From: Burkholderia diffusa
Lineage (GTDB): Bacteria; Pseudomonadota; Gammaproteobacteria; Burkholderiales; Burkholderiaceae
Reading direction: 5' to 3'
Length of the DNA: 64,000 nucleotides
NCBI RefSeq assembly: GCF_001718315.1
Contig: NZ_CP013362.1
Coordinates: forward strand, 2,852,001-2,916,000
The position numbers and the translations under genes were made by a program. Positions 1 to 8,817 of this stretch are shown here, piece by piece (position 1 is the stretch's first letter; each line of letters starts with the position of its first letter). Under the pieces are notes generated by a model. That model worked only from the letters and a program-made list of their open reading frames with translations, did not search any database and was not told the DNA's origin.

Positions 1-71
1 CGTACTGTCCCATGACTCTCTCCAAAGGTGGGCAAAACGGCTCGAGCTCCTGGCGGGCGGATCACGCGCCG

Positions 72-671
72 CTAACGGCTCTCGCTCTGATACGAAACGA
101 TCGTCTTTTCCAGCGCGGCCCATGTGAGGCGCACGGCATCCGGCGAATGCAGGAATCGTGCGTCGTGATGCAGGCCGAGCGTGAAGCTGTACAACTCGAA
201 GAGCATCAGGTCCGGATCCGTATCCGCACGCAGATGGCCTTCTTCCTTCGCCTGCGAAATGGCACGCAGCATCGCGGCACGCCAGGCCGTCACGCTCGCG
301 ATCAACTGCTCGCGCACGGGGCTGTCAGGCCGGTCGTCGTACTCGACGGCGCCGCTGATGTAGATGCATCCGGTCGTCACCTCCTGGATGCGCTTCTCCG
401 TCCAGCGGGCCAGCATCGCCCGAAGGCGCGGCAAGCCTCGCGGCTCGCGCAGGCTCGGAAAGAACACCTCGTTTTCGAAACGATGGTGATACTCGCGGAC
501 GACCTCGACCTGCAGGTCCTCGCGCGATCCGAAGTGCGCGAACACACCACTCTTGCTCATCTGCATGCGCTCGGCCAGCAGGCCGATCGTCAGCCCCTCC
601 AGCCCGTCACGGCTGGCGAGGTCCAAAGCAGCTTCGAGTATCGCGGCACGCGTCTGTTCGCCTTTTCGCAT
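72..671 (-). CDS. TetR/AcrR family transcriptional regulator
   Basis: A 199-residue predicted DNA-binding repressor. The first 50 or so residues carry the TetR helix-turn-helix signature (TRAAILEAALDLASRDG, then MSKSGVFAHFGSREDLQ, the usual recognition-helix segment). The rest is a helical ligand-binding domain that I cannot tie to a ligand; its middle (residues 75-180) resembles the C-terminal domain of TetR regulators in the YxaF/LmrA-like group only loosely. It is followed by nothing on its strand inside the window (the window edge is 71 bases away), so its target may lie to the left. A palindrome just upstream of its start (696-713) is a plausible autoregulatory operator. Family call is firm, function unknown. 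Confidence 0.9.
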   Translation of the reverse strand: MRKGEQTRAAILEAALDLASRDGLEGLTIGLLAERMQMSKSGVFAHFGSREDLQVEVVREYHHRFENEVFFPSLREPRGLPRLRAMLARWTEKRIQEVTTGCIYISGAVEYDDRPDSPVREQLIASVTAWRAAMLRAISQAKEEGHLRADTDPDLMLFELYSFTLGLHHDARFLHSPDAVRLTWAALEKTIVSYQSESR

Positions 672-695
672 AGCTATTTCTGTAACCGTTCGGGG

Positions 696-713
696 GTTCG
701 AATAAAATCGAAC
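696..713. promoter_or_regulatory. Candidate TetR operator (GTTCGA-6-TCGAAC)
   Basis: Perfect inverted repeat with six-base arms GTTCGA/TCGAAC and an A/T spacer, 25 bases upstream of the tetR start codon. On the minus strand the A/T-rich centre could overlap a -10 element. A longer imperfect dyad (CCGTTCG at 686-692 and CGAACGG at 709-715) surrounds it. TetR proteins usually repress their own promoter at such sites; the assignment is inference. Confidence 0.4.
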
Positions 714-822
714 GGCCGTACTATTATTGAGTGCGGCCGCTCGCGAAACAAGGAAATTATTAGAAACCGGTGTCTAACCGAGCCGCTATTTTGCGCGATT
801 CCGGCGGGACCGGAGCGGCTTT

Positions 823-840
823 TCCGCACGAACGTGCGGA
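823..840 (-). terminator. Hairpin downstream of clsB
   Basis: Perfect inverted repeat TCCGCACG/CGTGCGGA with a two-base centre, 31 bases past the clsB stop codon. There is no T-run on the minus strand; a run of five T lies on the plus-strand side. It may act as a weak or bidirectional terminator. Confidence 0.35.
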
Positions 841-870
841 CAGATTTTTGAAGCGAATGCTTAGTCCGTA

Positions 871-2145
871 TCAGTCGTAACCACCGACCGTCAGCGCCTT
901 CATCACGACGCGATACGTGTTGTACGCGAGCCAGTTCAGCATACGCTCGATGCGCGGCCGTGCGGCATACCGCGCGGCGTCGATTTCGCGGCCTTCGGAG
1001 AAGGCGGCCGCGATCGCATCGCGCAGTTCGTTGGTGACCGCATCGTAGCGCACCAGCACGACGTTCGCCTCATTGTTCAGCATCAGGCTCAGCGCGTCCA
1101 GGTTCGACGAGCCGACAGTCGCCCAGTTATCGTCGATCACCGCCACCTTGCCGTGCAGGATCGTCTTGTCGTATTCCGCCACGCGCACGCCGGCGCGCAG
1201 CAGCGCGTGATACAGGAACGGCACGGCCGTATCGAGCGCCGTGAACTCGTTGCGGCCAATCAGGATCCGCACGTCGACGCCGCGGCGTGCGGCGCCCGTC
1301 AGCGCGCGGCGCAGCTTGCGGCCCGGCATGAAATACGGATTTGCGAGCAGGATCCGCTGGCGCGCCCGGCCGATCGCGGCGAGATACGCCTTCTCGATCG
1401 CGCGGCGGTTCACGACATTGTCGCGCGCGACGAACGCGACGCTCGGCTCCGTCACGACCCGCAGCGCACCGGCCTTGATCCACCGGTGGCTGCGCATCCA
1501 GCGCCGGAACATATCCGGGAACGCTTCGCCGCCGTGCAGCCCGGCCGCGTACTGGGCGTACGGCTTGTGGCCGAACTGGATGCGGTGCCACTGCAGCTCG
1601 AACGCGGCGCGCACGTCCGACACCGCCGGCCCGGCCATCTCGACCGCGAAATCCCAGCGCGGGAACGGCAGCGTCGCGCTGCCCTGCGCGTAGTCGTCGA
1701 CGATATTGATGCCGCCGCAGAACGCGACCGCATGATCGATCACCGCGAGCTTGCGGTGCGTGCGCGAGAAGCCGAAGCGGCCGAACAGGTAGCGGTTGTA
1801 GATGCAGTGCTCGACGCCTGGGCCGACCCACGTATCGAACAGCGGCAGGCGCGCGGTGCCGACGCCGTCGGTGATCACACGCACGCGCACGCCGCGCTGC
1901 GCGGCGCGGATCAGCGCATCCGACACCGGACGGCCGGCCGCGTCGTCGCAGAAGATGTAAGTTTCGAGCATCACCTGCTCGCGCGCCGCATCGATCCGCT
2001 CGATCAGCGCGTGGAAGAATTCGCTGCCGGTCTCGCAAAGCCGCACCGTGTTGCCGGCCGTGAACGCGAGCCGCGACGCGGAGCCGCGCTCCTGCAGGAA
2101 CATCTGCCGCAATTGCGCGAAGCGCTTGCGGGTCTCCGCATTCAT
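871..2145 (-). CDS. clsB: Cardiolipin synthase B (phospholipase D superfamily)
   Basis: A 424-residue enzyme expected to condense phospholipids into cardiolipin at the inner membrane. Two HKD motifs define the family: HRKLAVID near residue 130, followed by GGINI, and HGKVAVID near residue 331, followed by GSSNLD. There is no N-terminal membrane anchor, as expected for ClsB rather than ClsA. The open frame extends 28 codons upstream, but I place the start at MNAETRK because this ATG overlaps the nudB stop codon in an ATGA arrangement, implying translational coupling with nudB. A second PLD-type gene (29750-31375) of the ClsC type is also in this window. Confidence 0.9.
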   Translation of the reverse strand: MNAETRKRFAQLRQMFLQERGSASRLAFTAGNTVRLCETGSEFFHALIERIDAAREQVMLETYIFCDDAAGRPVSDALIRAAQRGVRVRVITDGVGTARLPLFDTWVGPGVEHCIYNRYLFGRFGFSRTHRKLAVIDHAVAFCGGINIVDDYAQGSATLPFPRWDFAVEMAGPAVSDVRAAFELQWHRIQFGHKPYAQYAAGLHGGEAFPDMFRRWMRSHRWIKAGALRVVTEPSVAFVARDNVVNRRAIEKAYLAAIGRARQRILLANPYFMPGRKLRRALTGAARRGVDVRILIGRNEFTALDTAVPFLYHALLRAGVRVAEYDKTILHGKVAVIDDNWATVGSSNLDALSLMLNNEANVVLVRYDAVTNELRDAIAAAFSEGREIDAARYAARPRIERMLNWLAYNTYRVVMKALTVGGYD

Positions 2146-2636
2146 GCGGACGAGCCGTGCGGCGCCCGCGCGAGCGAGACGCGCACGGGCAATTGCAGGA
2201 TCGCTTCGGCGTTCGACGGCGAGAAGCAACGCGCGGCCGCTTCACGGTACGGCAGCCACGCATGGTCGACGTGCTCGCGCGGCGACAGCGTCACGCCGAC
2301 GCGGCGCGGCACGCACAGGCCGAACCAGTGCTCGACGTTGCGCGTGACGCCCGGCGCATAGCGATGCAGATATTGTGGATAGATGCTGTATTCGATCCGG
2401 TGGTGCCAGTCGACCAGCGCGGTGGCCGGCACGTCGTGCGTACCGACCGAGATGCCGGTTTCCTCGGCGACTTCGCGTGCGGCCGTGAGCGCGAGCGGCT
2501 CGTCGAGCGCGTCCTTCGATCCGGTCACCGACTGCCAGAAATCGGGCTGGTCGGCGCGCTTGATCAACAGCACGTCGAGGTCGGGCGTGTAGATCACGAC
2601 GAGAACGGATTCGGGGATTTTCGGCGGCTTCGTCAT
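2142..2636 (-). CDS. nudB: Dihydroneopterin triphosphate diphosphatase (Nudix)
   Basis: A 164-residue Nudix hydrolase. The Nudix box is seen around residues 45-68, with the core REVAEETGI preceded by GSKDALDE. NudB removes pyrophosphate from 7,8-dihydroneopterin triphosphate in folate biosynthesis. The start MTKPPKIPES is chosen at 2636; the longer frame upstream runs through the aspS terminator and lacks family similarity. Gene order aspS-nudB-clsB and the four-base overlap with clsB support the call. A terminator hairpin between aspS and nudB suggests that nudB-clsB is at least partly an independent transcription unit. Confidence 0.87.
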   Translation of the reverse strand: MTKPPKIPESVLVVIYTPDLDVLLIKRADQPDFWQSVTGSKDALDEPLALTAAREVAEETGISVGTHDVPATALVDWHHRIEYSIYPQYLHRYAPGVTRNVEHWFGLCVPRRVGVTLSPREHVDHAWLPYREAAARCFSPSNAEAILQLPVRVSLARAPHGSSA

Positions 2637-2720
2637 CTTTGTTTCATGCGGCACAAGGCCGGGCGCCGGGCACCGTGCCCGAACGTGCGGCAAGTGCTGC
2701 GACTGTACCGCAAAAAACGA

Positions 2721-2744
2721 AAAAGGCGCACCACGGCGCCTTTT
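2721..2744 (-). terminator. Rho-independent terminator of aspS
   Basis: Arms AAAAGGCGC (2721-2729) and GCGCCTTTT (2736-2744). On the minus strand the stem is followed by a T-rich tract. It sits 49 bases after the aspS stop codon and before nudB. Confidence 0.75.
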
Positions 2745-2792
2745 CGCTGGATGTCGTGCACGCGTCGCCGCACACACGACCTGTGGCACGCG

Positions 2793-4595
2793 TTACGCCT
2801 TCGGCTGTTCCGGCTGGCGCAGACGGATGTGCAGCTCGCGGAGCTGACGCTCGTCGACCGGGCTCGGCGCCTGCGTGAGCAGATCCTGCGCGCGCTGCGT
2901 CTTCGGGAACGCGATCACGTCGCGGATCGAGTCGGCACCGGCCATCATCGTGACGATGCGGTCGAGGCCGAATGCGATACCGCCGTGCGGCGGCGCGCCG
3001 TACTGCAGTGCGTCCAGCAGGAAGCCGAACTTGAGCTGCGCTTCTTCCGCACCGATCTTCAGCGCGCGGAACACCTTGCTCTGCACTTCCTCACGATGGA
3101 TACGCACCGAGCCGCCACCGATTTCCCAGCCGTTCAGCACCATGTCGTACGCCTTCGCGAGGCAACGGCCCGGATCCGTCTCGAGGTACTCGAGGTGCTC
3201 GTCCTTCGGGCTGGTGAACGGGTGGTGCGCGGCGACGTAGCGCGCGTCTTCGTCGTCGTATTCGAACATCGGGAAGTCGACGACCCACAGCGGCTTCCAG
3301 CCGGCCTGGACGAGGCCGTTCGCCTTGCCGAATTCCGAATGGCCGATCTTCAGGCGCAGTGCGCCGAGGCTATCGTTGACGACCTTCGCGCGATCGGCCG
3401 CGAAGAAAATGATGTCGCCGTCTTCAGCACCGGTGCGCTCGAGGATCGCCGCGATCGACGCGTCGTGCAGGTTCTTGACGATCGGGCTCTGCAAGCCGTC
3501 GCGGCCCTTCGCCTTCTCGTTGACCTTGATCCATGCGAGGCCCTTCGCGCCGTAGATGCGCACGAATTCCGTGTAACCGTCGATGTCGCCGCGCGAGAGC
3601 TCGCCGCCCTTCGGCACGCGCAGCGCCGCGACACGGCCGTCCTTCGCATTGGCCGGCGTGCTGAACACCTTGAAGTCGACGTCCTTCATCGCGTCGGTCA
3701 GCTCGGTGAATTCGAGTTGCACGCGCAGGTCCGGCTTGTCCGAACCGAAACGCGCCATCGCTTCCGAGTACGGCATCACCGGGAATTTCGCGTCGAGTTC
3801 GACGTCGATCGTCGTCTTGAAGATGTGACGGATCATGTCTTCGAACAGGTCGCGGATCTCCTGCTCGCCGAGGAACGACGTCTCGCAGTCGATCTGCGTG
3901 AATTCCGGCTGACGGTCGGCGCGGAGGTCTTCGTCGCGGAAGCACTTGGTGATCTGGTAGTAACGGTCGAAGTTCGCGACCATCAGCAGCTGCTTGAACA
4001 GCTGCGGCGACTGCGGCAACGCGAAGAACTGGCCCGCGTTCACGCGCGACGGCACGAGGTAGTCGCGTGCGCCTTCCGGCGTGCTCTTCGTCAGCATCGG
4101 CGTTTCGATGTCGATGAAGCCCTGCTCGTCGAGGTACTTGCGCGCTTCGATCGCGACGCGATAGCGCAGGCGCAGGTTGTGCTGCATCTGCGGACGGCGC
4201 AGGTCGAGCACGCGGTGCGTGAGGCGCGTCGTTTCCGACAGGTTGTCGTCGTCGAGCTGGAACGGCGGCGTGATCGACGCGTTCAGGACGATCAGCTCAT
4301 GGCACAGCACTTCGATCTTGCCGCTCTTCAGGCCGGTGTTGACCGTGCCTTCCGGACGGTTGCGCACGAGACCCTTGATCTGCACGCAGAACTCGTTGCG
4401 CACGCCTTCGGCGGTCGCGAACATTTCCGCGCGATCCGGGTCGCACACCACCTGCACGAGGCCTTCACGATCGCGCAGGTCGATGAAGATCACACCGCCG
4501 TGATCGCGGCGGCGCTGCACCCAGCCGCACAGCGACACGGTTTGGCCCAGCAGGTGTTCGGTCACGAGACCGCAGTATTCAGTACGCATCGACAT
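2793..4595 (-). CDS. aspS: Aspartyl-tRNA synthetase
   Basis: A 600-residue class IIb aminoacyl-tRNA synthetase that charges tRNA-Asp. The N-terminal OB-fold (about residues 1-110, with [20 protein letters not shown]) is followed by the class II core: motif 2 region with [21 protein letters not shown] near residue 215, the bacterial GAD insert, and motif 3 with [15 protein letters not shown] near residue 545. Length matches bacterial AspRS. Whether it is the discriminating or the tRNA-Asn-tolerant type cannot be told from what I can see. The start at 4595 (MSMRTEY) or two codons later (MRTEY) are both possible. Confidence 0.97.
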   Translation of the reverse strand: MSMRTEYCGLVTEHLLGQTVSLCGWVQRRRDHGGVIFIDLRDREGLVQVVCDPDRAEMFATAEGVRNEFCVQIKGLVRNRPEGTVNTGLKSGKIEVLCHELIVLNASITPPFQLDDDNLSETTRLTHRVLDLRRPQMQHNLRLRYRVAIEARKYLDEQGFIDIETPMLTKSTPEGARDYLVPSRVNAGQFFALPQSPQLFKQLLMVANFDRYYQITKCFRDEDLRADRQPEFTQIDCETSFLGEQEIRDLFEDMIRHIFKTTIDVELDAKFPVMPYSEAMARFGSDKPDLRVQLEFTELTDAMKDVDFKVFSTPANAKDGRVAALRVPKGGELSRGDIDGYTEFVRIYGAKGLAWIKVNEKAKGRDGLQSPIVKNLHDASIAAILERTGAEDGDIIFFAADRAKVVNDSLGALRLKIGHSEFGKANGLVQAGWKPLWVVDFPMFEYDDEDARYVAAHHPFTSPKDEHLEYLETDPGRCLAKAYDMVLNGWEIGGGSVRIHREEVQSKVFRALKIGAEEAQLKFGFLLDALQYGAPPHGGIAFGLDRIVTMMAGADSIRDVIAFPKTQRAQDLLTQAPSPVDERQLRELHIRLRQPEQPKA

Positions 4596-4662
4596 GATGT
4601 TTGCTTTCGTTCGGTTTGATCAACGGGTGCCGCAACGCGCGGCCCGGGCGATGATTCTTTAC

Positions 4663-5313
4663 TTACAGCGGCGGCTCGACGGGACGGCGGGCGGGCGCCG
4701 GAGCCGGCGCCGGAGGCGCCACGACGCCCATCGAGACGATGTACTTGAGCGCGGCATCGACCGACATGTCGAGTTCGATGACTTCGCTCTTCGGCAGCAT
4801 CAGGAAGAAGCCCGACGTCGGGTTCGGCGTCGTGGGTACGTACACGCTCACGTACTCTTCCGTCAGATGGTTGACCACGTCGCCGCCGGGCGTACCCGTC
4901 AGAAACGCGATCGTATACGAGCCGCGCCGCGGGTATTCGATCAGCAGCGCCTTGCGGAACGCGTTGCCGCTGCTCGACAACAGCGTGTCCGACACCTGCT
5001 TGACGCTCGTGTAGATCGGCCCGACGACCGGGATGTGACGCACAACCGCGTTCCACCACGTGACGAGCTTCTGGCCGATGAAATTCTGCGTGGCCAGTCC
5101 GACGACAAAGATGAACGCGAGCGTCAGCACCGCGCCGATCCCCGGCAGGTGGAAGCCGAGCATCCGCTCCGGTTGCCACGATTCGGGCAACAGCAGCAGC
5201 GTCTGGTCCATCGTGCCGATGATGAGGCCGAGCACCCACAGCGTGATCGCGAGCGGGACGAGAACCAGCAGGCCGGTCAGGAACACCGATTTCAGGGTCG
5301 TCTTTTTCATCAT
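4663..5313 (-). CDS. DUF502 family inner-membrane protein
   Basis: A 216-residue protein with two strongly hydrophobic N-terminal segments (about residues 9-30, SVFLTGLLVLVPLAITLWVL, and 55-78, GIGAVLTLAFIFVVGLATQNF), a GxKLVxWWN motif, then a soluble domain and a proline/alanine-rich tail (residues 198-216). This is the DUF502 architecture; its biochemical role is not established. It sits between aspS and a FmdB-like zinc ribbon on the same strand with short gaps, so the three may be cotranscribed. Two adjacent ATG codons at 5313 and 5310 are alternative starts. Confidence 0.88.
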   Translation of the reverse strand: MMKKTTLKSVFLTGLLVLVPLAITLWVLGLIIGTMDQTLLLLPESWQPERMLGFHLPGIGAVLTLAFIFVVGLATQNFIGQKLVTWWNAVVRHIPVVGPIYTSVKQVSDTLLSSSGNAFRKALLIEYPRRGSYTIAFLTGTPGGDVVNHLTEEYVSVYVPTTPNPTSGFFLMLPKSEVIELDMSVDAALKYIVSMGVVAPPAPAPAPARRPVEPPL

Positions 5314-5374
5314 CTGCCGTCAATGAACCGCGCCGGAAGCGCGGGTTGGTCGCTGCCCGGCCGGGCAGCGACGG

Positions 5375-5698
5375 TCAACTGCTGGCGGCGGGCGCTGCAG
5401 CCGGGGCGGGCGCGGCGCTCGTCGTCGTACTTTCGGAGCTCGCGGCAGCGGGCGCGGCGGCCGGTGCTGCCGCCGTGTCGCCGGACGCCGTCGCCGGCGC
5501 GCTGGTGCCGCCCGAACCACCGCGGAAATCGGTGACATACCAGCCCGAGCCCTTCAGCTGGAAGCCGGCGGCAGTGACCTGCTTGCGAAAAGCATCCTTC
5601 CCGCATTCGGGGCACTGCGACAGCGGCGCGTCGCTCATCTTCTGGAGCACGTCCTTCGCGAAACCGCACGCTTCGCATCGATAGGCGTAGATCGGCAT
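5375..5698 (-). CDS. FmdB family zinc-ribbon regulatory protein
   Basis: A 107-residue protein. The first 50 residues form the FmdB/CxxC zinc ribbon (MPIYAYRCEACG and CPECGKD), and the GSGWYVTDFR segment near residues 51-60 is typical of the family. The last 45 residues are a low-complexity Ala/Pro/Ser/Thr tail, probably disordered. The start MPIYAYR is the family-conserved one; the frame extends 12 codons upstream without support. Function in Burkholderia is unproven; it probably binds one zinc ion. Confidence 0.88.
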   Translation of the reverse strand: MPIYAYRCEACGFAKDVLQKMSDAPLSQCPECGKDAFRKQVTAAGFQLKGSGWYVTDFRGGSGGTSAPATASGDTAAAPAAAPAAASSESTTTSAAPAPAAAPAASS

Positions 5699-5793
5699 GA
5701 TATTTTTCCCGCAGAAACTGGAAACGGCTTGCAAAACCTTGAATTATAGCCGAAACCCCGGCGCGCTCCGGCAACGGCCGCGACGCCCGGGCT

Positions 5794-6420
5794 TCAGCGA
5801 CGGCGCCACGTGAGCCAGCGCTCGTGCCCTTCGAACACGGCCAGCGAATCGGTCACCGGCAGATCCTCGACCAGTTCGAAGTGCGGCGCGAGCAGCGCCT
5901 CGAGTTCCGCGCGCTCGATGCCGAACGGCGGCCCCTTCGGTTTCGCCGTCACGAAAAAATAGCCGGCCAGCAACGCGCCGGCCGGCAACAATTCGGCCAT
6001 CCGCGCCGCATAGTCGGCGCGCAAGCTCGGCGGCAGCGCGCACAGGAATGCGCGCTCGTACACCCACTGCACGTCGAACGGTGGTTGGTATGCGAAGAAA
6101 TCAGCCTGCTCGACGACGTCCGCATGCGCGCCGAGCTGCGCCTTCGCGGCCGCCACCGCCTGCGCCGAGAAATCGATCGCGCGCACGGGCCAGCCGGCCT
6201 GCGCGAGCCAGCCGGCTTCCTGCGCACTGCCACAGCCGGGAATCAGCACCGCGCACGGCTCGCGCCGCTGCGCGAACGCGCGAAACCCGTCCGGCACGCC
6301 GCCGAAATCCCATGGCGTCACACCGCGCGCGAAACGCTCGTCCCAGAACGCGGCGTTTCCGGGGTCGCGTGTCGCGAAATCGGCGGCGCTCGGCGCGGAC
6401 GGTTGTTTGGGTTCGGACAT
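5794..6420 (-). CDS. Thiopurine S-methyltransferase-like SAM methyltransferase
   Basis: A 208-residue SAM-dependent methyltransferase of the TPMT superfamily. Evidence is the FWDERFARGVTPWDFGGVP segment near residue 25, the glycine motif VLIPGCGSAQEAGWLA near residue 60, and an acidic strand end IDFSAQAV near residue 83. Substrate is unknown; members methylate thiols, selenium or tellurium species. The start MSEPKQP has a GGGAGC ribosome site; an ATG eight codons upstream at 6441 overlaps the ubiB stop codon in an ATGA arrangement and is a real alternative. The position directly after ubiB suggests cotranscription, not necessarily a shared pathway. Confidence 0.85.
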   Translation of the reverse strand: MSEPKQPSAPSAADFATRDPGNAAFWDERFARGVTPWDFGGVPDGFRAFAQRREPCAVLIPGCGSAQEAGWLAQAGWPVRAIDFSAQAVAAAKAQLGAHADVVEQADFFAYQPPFDVQWVYERAFLCALPPSLRADYAARMAELLPAGALLAGYFFVTAKPKGPPFGIERAELEALLAPHFELVEDLPVTDSLAVFEGHERWLTWRRR

Positions 6421-6437
6421 CGCTCGGCTCCCTTCGG

Positions 6438-8015
6438 TCATGCGCCGTACGCGAGCGCGAGCAGCACGCGCGCGACGAGCGCCCCGACGCCGACGGCAAG
6501 GCCAAAGATCAACAATGCCTGCAGCAGCCGGTTCGTACGTTTCTGCTCGACGAGAATCTGACGCATCAGGTCCTCGCTCGCCGCGCGCGGCGCGTCGTGG
6601 CGCGCCGCCATCGCGTGGTGGATGAGGCGCGGCAGTTGCGGCAGCGTCTTGCTCCACTGCGGCGCCTCGACCTTGAAACGCTCGTACCAGCCGCGCAGGC
6701 CGATCTGCTCGGTCATCCAGCGTTCGAGATACGGCTTCGCCGTCTTCCACAGGTCGAGTTCGGGATCGAGCGAACGACCGAGCCCCTCGACGTTCAGCAT
6801 CGTCTTCTGCAGCAGCACGAGCTGCGGCTGGATCTCGACGTTGAAACGACGCGACGTCGAGAACAGGCGCATCAGCACCTGGCCAAGCGAGATGTCCTTC
6901 AGCGCGCGGTCGAAATAGGGCTCGCACACCGCGCGGATCGCGCTTTCGAGCTCCTCGACGCGCGTCTCGGGCGGCACCCAGCCCGACTCGAGGTGCAGCG
7001 TGGCGACGCGGTGGTAATCGCGCTTGAAGAACGCGAGGAAGTTCTGCGCGAGGTAGTTCTTGTCGAAATCCGACAACGCGCCGACGATCCCGAAATCGAG
7101 CGCGATATAGCGGCCGAACGTGTTCGGATCGAGGCTCACCTGGATGTTGCCCGGGTGCATGTCCGCATGAAAGAAACCGTCGCGGAATACCTGCGTGAAG
7201 AAGATCTCGACGCCTTCGCGCGCGAGCTTCTTGATGTCGACGCCGGCCGAGCGCAGCGTCTCGACCTGGCTGATCGGCACACCGGTCATGCGCTCCATCA
7301 CGAGCACCTGCGACGTCGAGAAATCCCAGAACATCTCGGGCACGAGCAGCAGGTCGAGGCCAGCGAAGTTGCGGCGCAGCTGGCTGCCGTTCGCGGCCTC
7401 GCGCATCAGGTCCAGCTCGTCATGCAGGTACTTGTCGAATTCGGCGACGACTTCGCGCGGCTTCAGGCGCCGGCCGTCTGCCCACATGCGCTCCGTCCAC
7501 GTCGCGATGTCGCGCATCAGCGCGAGGTCCGAATCGATCACCGGCAGCATGTTCGGGCGCAGCACCTTGACCGCGACAGCCTTGCCCGCGTGCTGGCCCT
7601 GCTTCAGCTTCGCGAAATGCACCTGCGCGATCGACGCGCTCGCGATCGGCTCGCGCTCGAATTCGTCGAACAGCTCGTCGACCGGGGCGCCGAGCGACTT
7701 CTCGATGATCGCGATCGCGACCGCCGAATCGAACGGCGGCACCTGGTCCTGCAGCTTCGCGAGCTCGTTCGCGAAATCGACCGACAGCAGGTCGCGGCGC
7801 GTCGACAGCACCTGGCCGAACTTCACGAAGATCGGGCCGAGGCTTTCGAGCGCGTGACGCAGCCGCACGGCGGGCGGATCGGAATAGCGGCGGCCGATCG
7901 TCGTGATCCGCAACAGCAGCTTCACGCGCCGGTCGTCGATCCGCGACAGCATCACTTCGTCGAGGCCAAAGCGGATGACGGTGTAGACAATCTTGATGAA
8001 ACGGAAAATGCGCAT
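6438..8015 (-). CDS. ubiB: Ubiquinone biosynthesis regulatory kinase-like protein UbiB
   Basis: A 525-residue atypical kinase/ATPase (ADCK/UbiB family) required for coenzyme Q synthesis. It has the family KxGQ motif ([14 protein letters not shown], near residue 70), the Ala-rich nucleotide loop ASASIAQVH (near residue 130), and the catalytic-loop-like HADMHPGNI (near residue 288). Two hydrophobic C-terminal segments (residues about 495-522) anchor it to the inner membrane. It lies 12 bases downstream of ubiJ, so the two form an operon; UbiJ and UbiB belong with the Ubi complex. Confidence 0.95.
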   Translation of the reverse strand: MRIFRFIKIVYTVIRFGLDEVMLSRIDDRRVKLLLRITTIGRRYSDPPAVRLRHALESLGPIFVKFGQVLSTRRDLLSVDFANELAKLQDQVPPFDSAVAIAIIEKSLGAPVDELFDEFEREPIASASIAQVHFAKLKQGQHAGKAVAVKVLRPNMLPVIDSDLALMRDIATWTERMWADGRRLKPREVVAEFDKYLHDELDLMREAANGSQLRRNFAGLDLLLVPEMFWDFSTSQVLVMERMTGVPISQVETLRSAGVDIKKLAREGVEIFFTQVFRDGFFHADMHPGNIQVSLDPNTFGRYIALDFGIVGALSDFDKNYLAQNFLAFFKRDYHRVATLHLESGWVPPETRVEELESAIRAVCEPYFDRALKDISLGQVLMRLFSTSRRFNVEIQPQLVLLQKTMLNVEGLGRSLDPELDLWKTAKPYLERWMTEQIGLRGWYERFKVEAPQWSKTLPQLPRLIHHAMAARHDAPRAASEDLMRQILVEQKRTNRLLQALLIFGLAVGVGALVARVLLALAYGA

Positions 8016-8027
8016 GCCCTGCGGCCC

Positions 8028-8654
8028 TCAGTGCGCGCCGCGTGGACCGAAGCCCGCGCGCGCGCCGATTTTTTGTTCGAGTCGCTCGACCCGTTTCTCG
8101 ATCCGCGCGAGCGCATCGCGCGCACGCGCCAGTTCGGCGTCGAAGCCGCCGAGCGCGGTGCGCCGGACGACTTGCGGATTCTCGTCGAGCCAGTACTCGG
8201 CGACGGAATCGAGCACGTTGCGGCCGGTGCGGCGCGCGCGCGCGCCGGCGTCGCGCACGACCGTCGCGATCCGGTGCGCCGCCGCGTCGCCAACCAGCTT
8301 CGCGAGATCTTCCTCAGGTTCCCAGCGCAGGTGTTCGGCCAGCTTCGCGATCTGCGTCGCGAACTCCGCGTCGCCGTCGATCTTCACGTGCTTCATCACG
8401 GCCGCCTGGCCGCCCTGCAGGAATGCGGCGACGGTGTCGCCCGCGAGTGCGATCGACACGTCGACGTGTTGCGCATCGTGCGCTTCCACCGCGGACAGGT
8501 AACCATCGGGCTGCACGAGCAGCGTGAGCGTGACGGGCGGCACGTCGAGCCGGGCGGTCTTGCCCGCATAGGGGATCAGGCGGTCGCGCGCCCACGATTC
8601 GCGCGCGAGCAGGTGATTGACAGCAGCAGCAAAAGGCTTGGCGGCAAAGGTCAT
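8028..8654 (-). CDS. ubiJ: Ubiquinone biosynthesis accessory factor UbiJ (SCP2 domain)
   Basis: A 208-residue protein with an N-terminal SCP2-like lipid-binding domain (about residues 15-115) and a helical C-terminus containing a coiled-coil-like stretch (ARDALARIEKRVERLEQK, about residues 175-195). UbiJ with UbiK helps assemble the aerobic Ubi complex and binds isoprenoid lipids. The start MTFAAKPFAAAVNHLL is at 8654; upstream sequence is a terminator hairpin, so longer starts are unlikely. Directly upstream of ubiB, as in many proteobacteria. Confidence 0.88.
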   Translation of the reverse strand: MTFAAKPFAAAVNHLLARESWARDRLIPYAGKTARLDVPPVTLTLLVQPDGYLSAVEAHDAQHVDVSIALAGDTVAAFLQGGQAAVMKHVKIDGDAEFATQIAKLAEHLRWEPEEDLAKLVGDAAAHRIATVVRDAGARARRTGRNVLDSVAEYWLDENPQVVRRTALGGFDAELARARDALARIEKRVERLEQKIGARAGFGPRGAH

Positions 8655-8670
8655 CGGGCTGGGAAAGAAA

Positions 8671-8703
8671 AAACCCGCGCAGGCCGGGCGCCCACGCGGG
8701 TTT
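8671..8703 (-). terminator. Rho-independent terminator after the Tim44-like gene
   Basis: Arms AAACCCGCG (8671-8679) and CGCGGGTTT (8695-8703), with T-rich sequence following on the minus strand. It separates the Tim44-like gene from ubiJ, whose start codon is only 17 bases further on. Confidence 0.7.
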
Positions 8704-8817
8704 CTATTGTAACGTCGGATCGTCGGCAGACCGCGGCCAACCGCACACCCGGGCGGCAAGCGGTCGCAGCGCGGCGGCCGTCGCCCGGGCAGCCGGCAAG
8801 CCGGCCGCCGGTCACGC

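Noticed and set aside
2157..4619. An 820-codon plus-strand frame opposite aspS
   Set aside because: Shadow of aspS, nudB and clsB; no motif.
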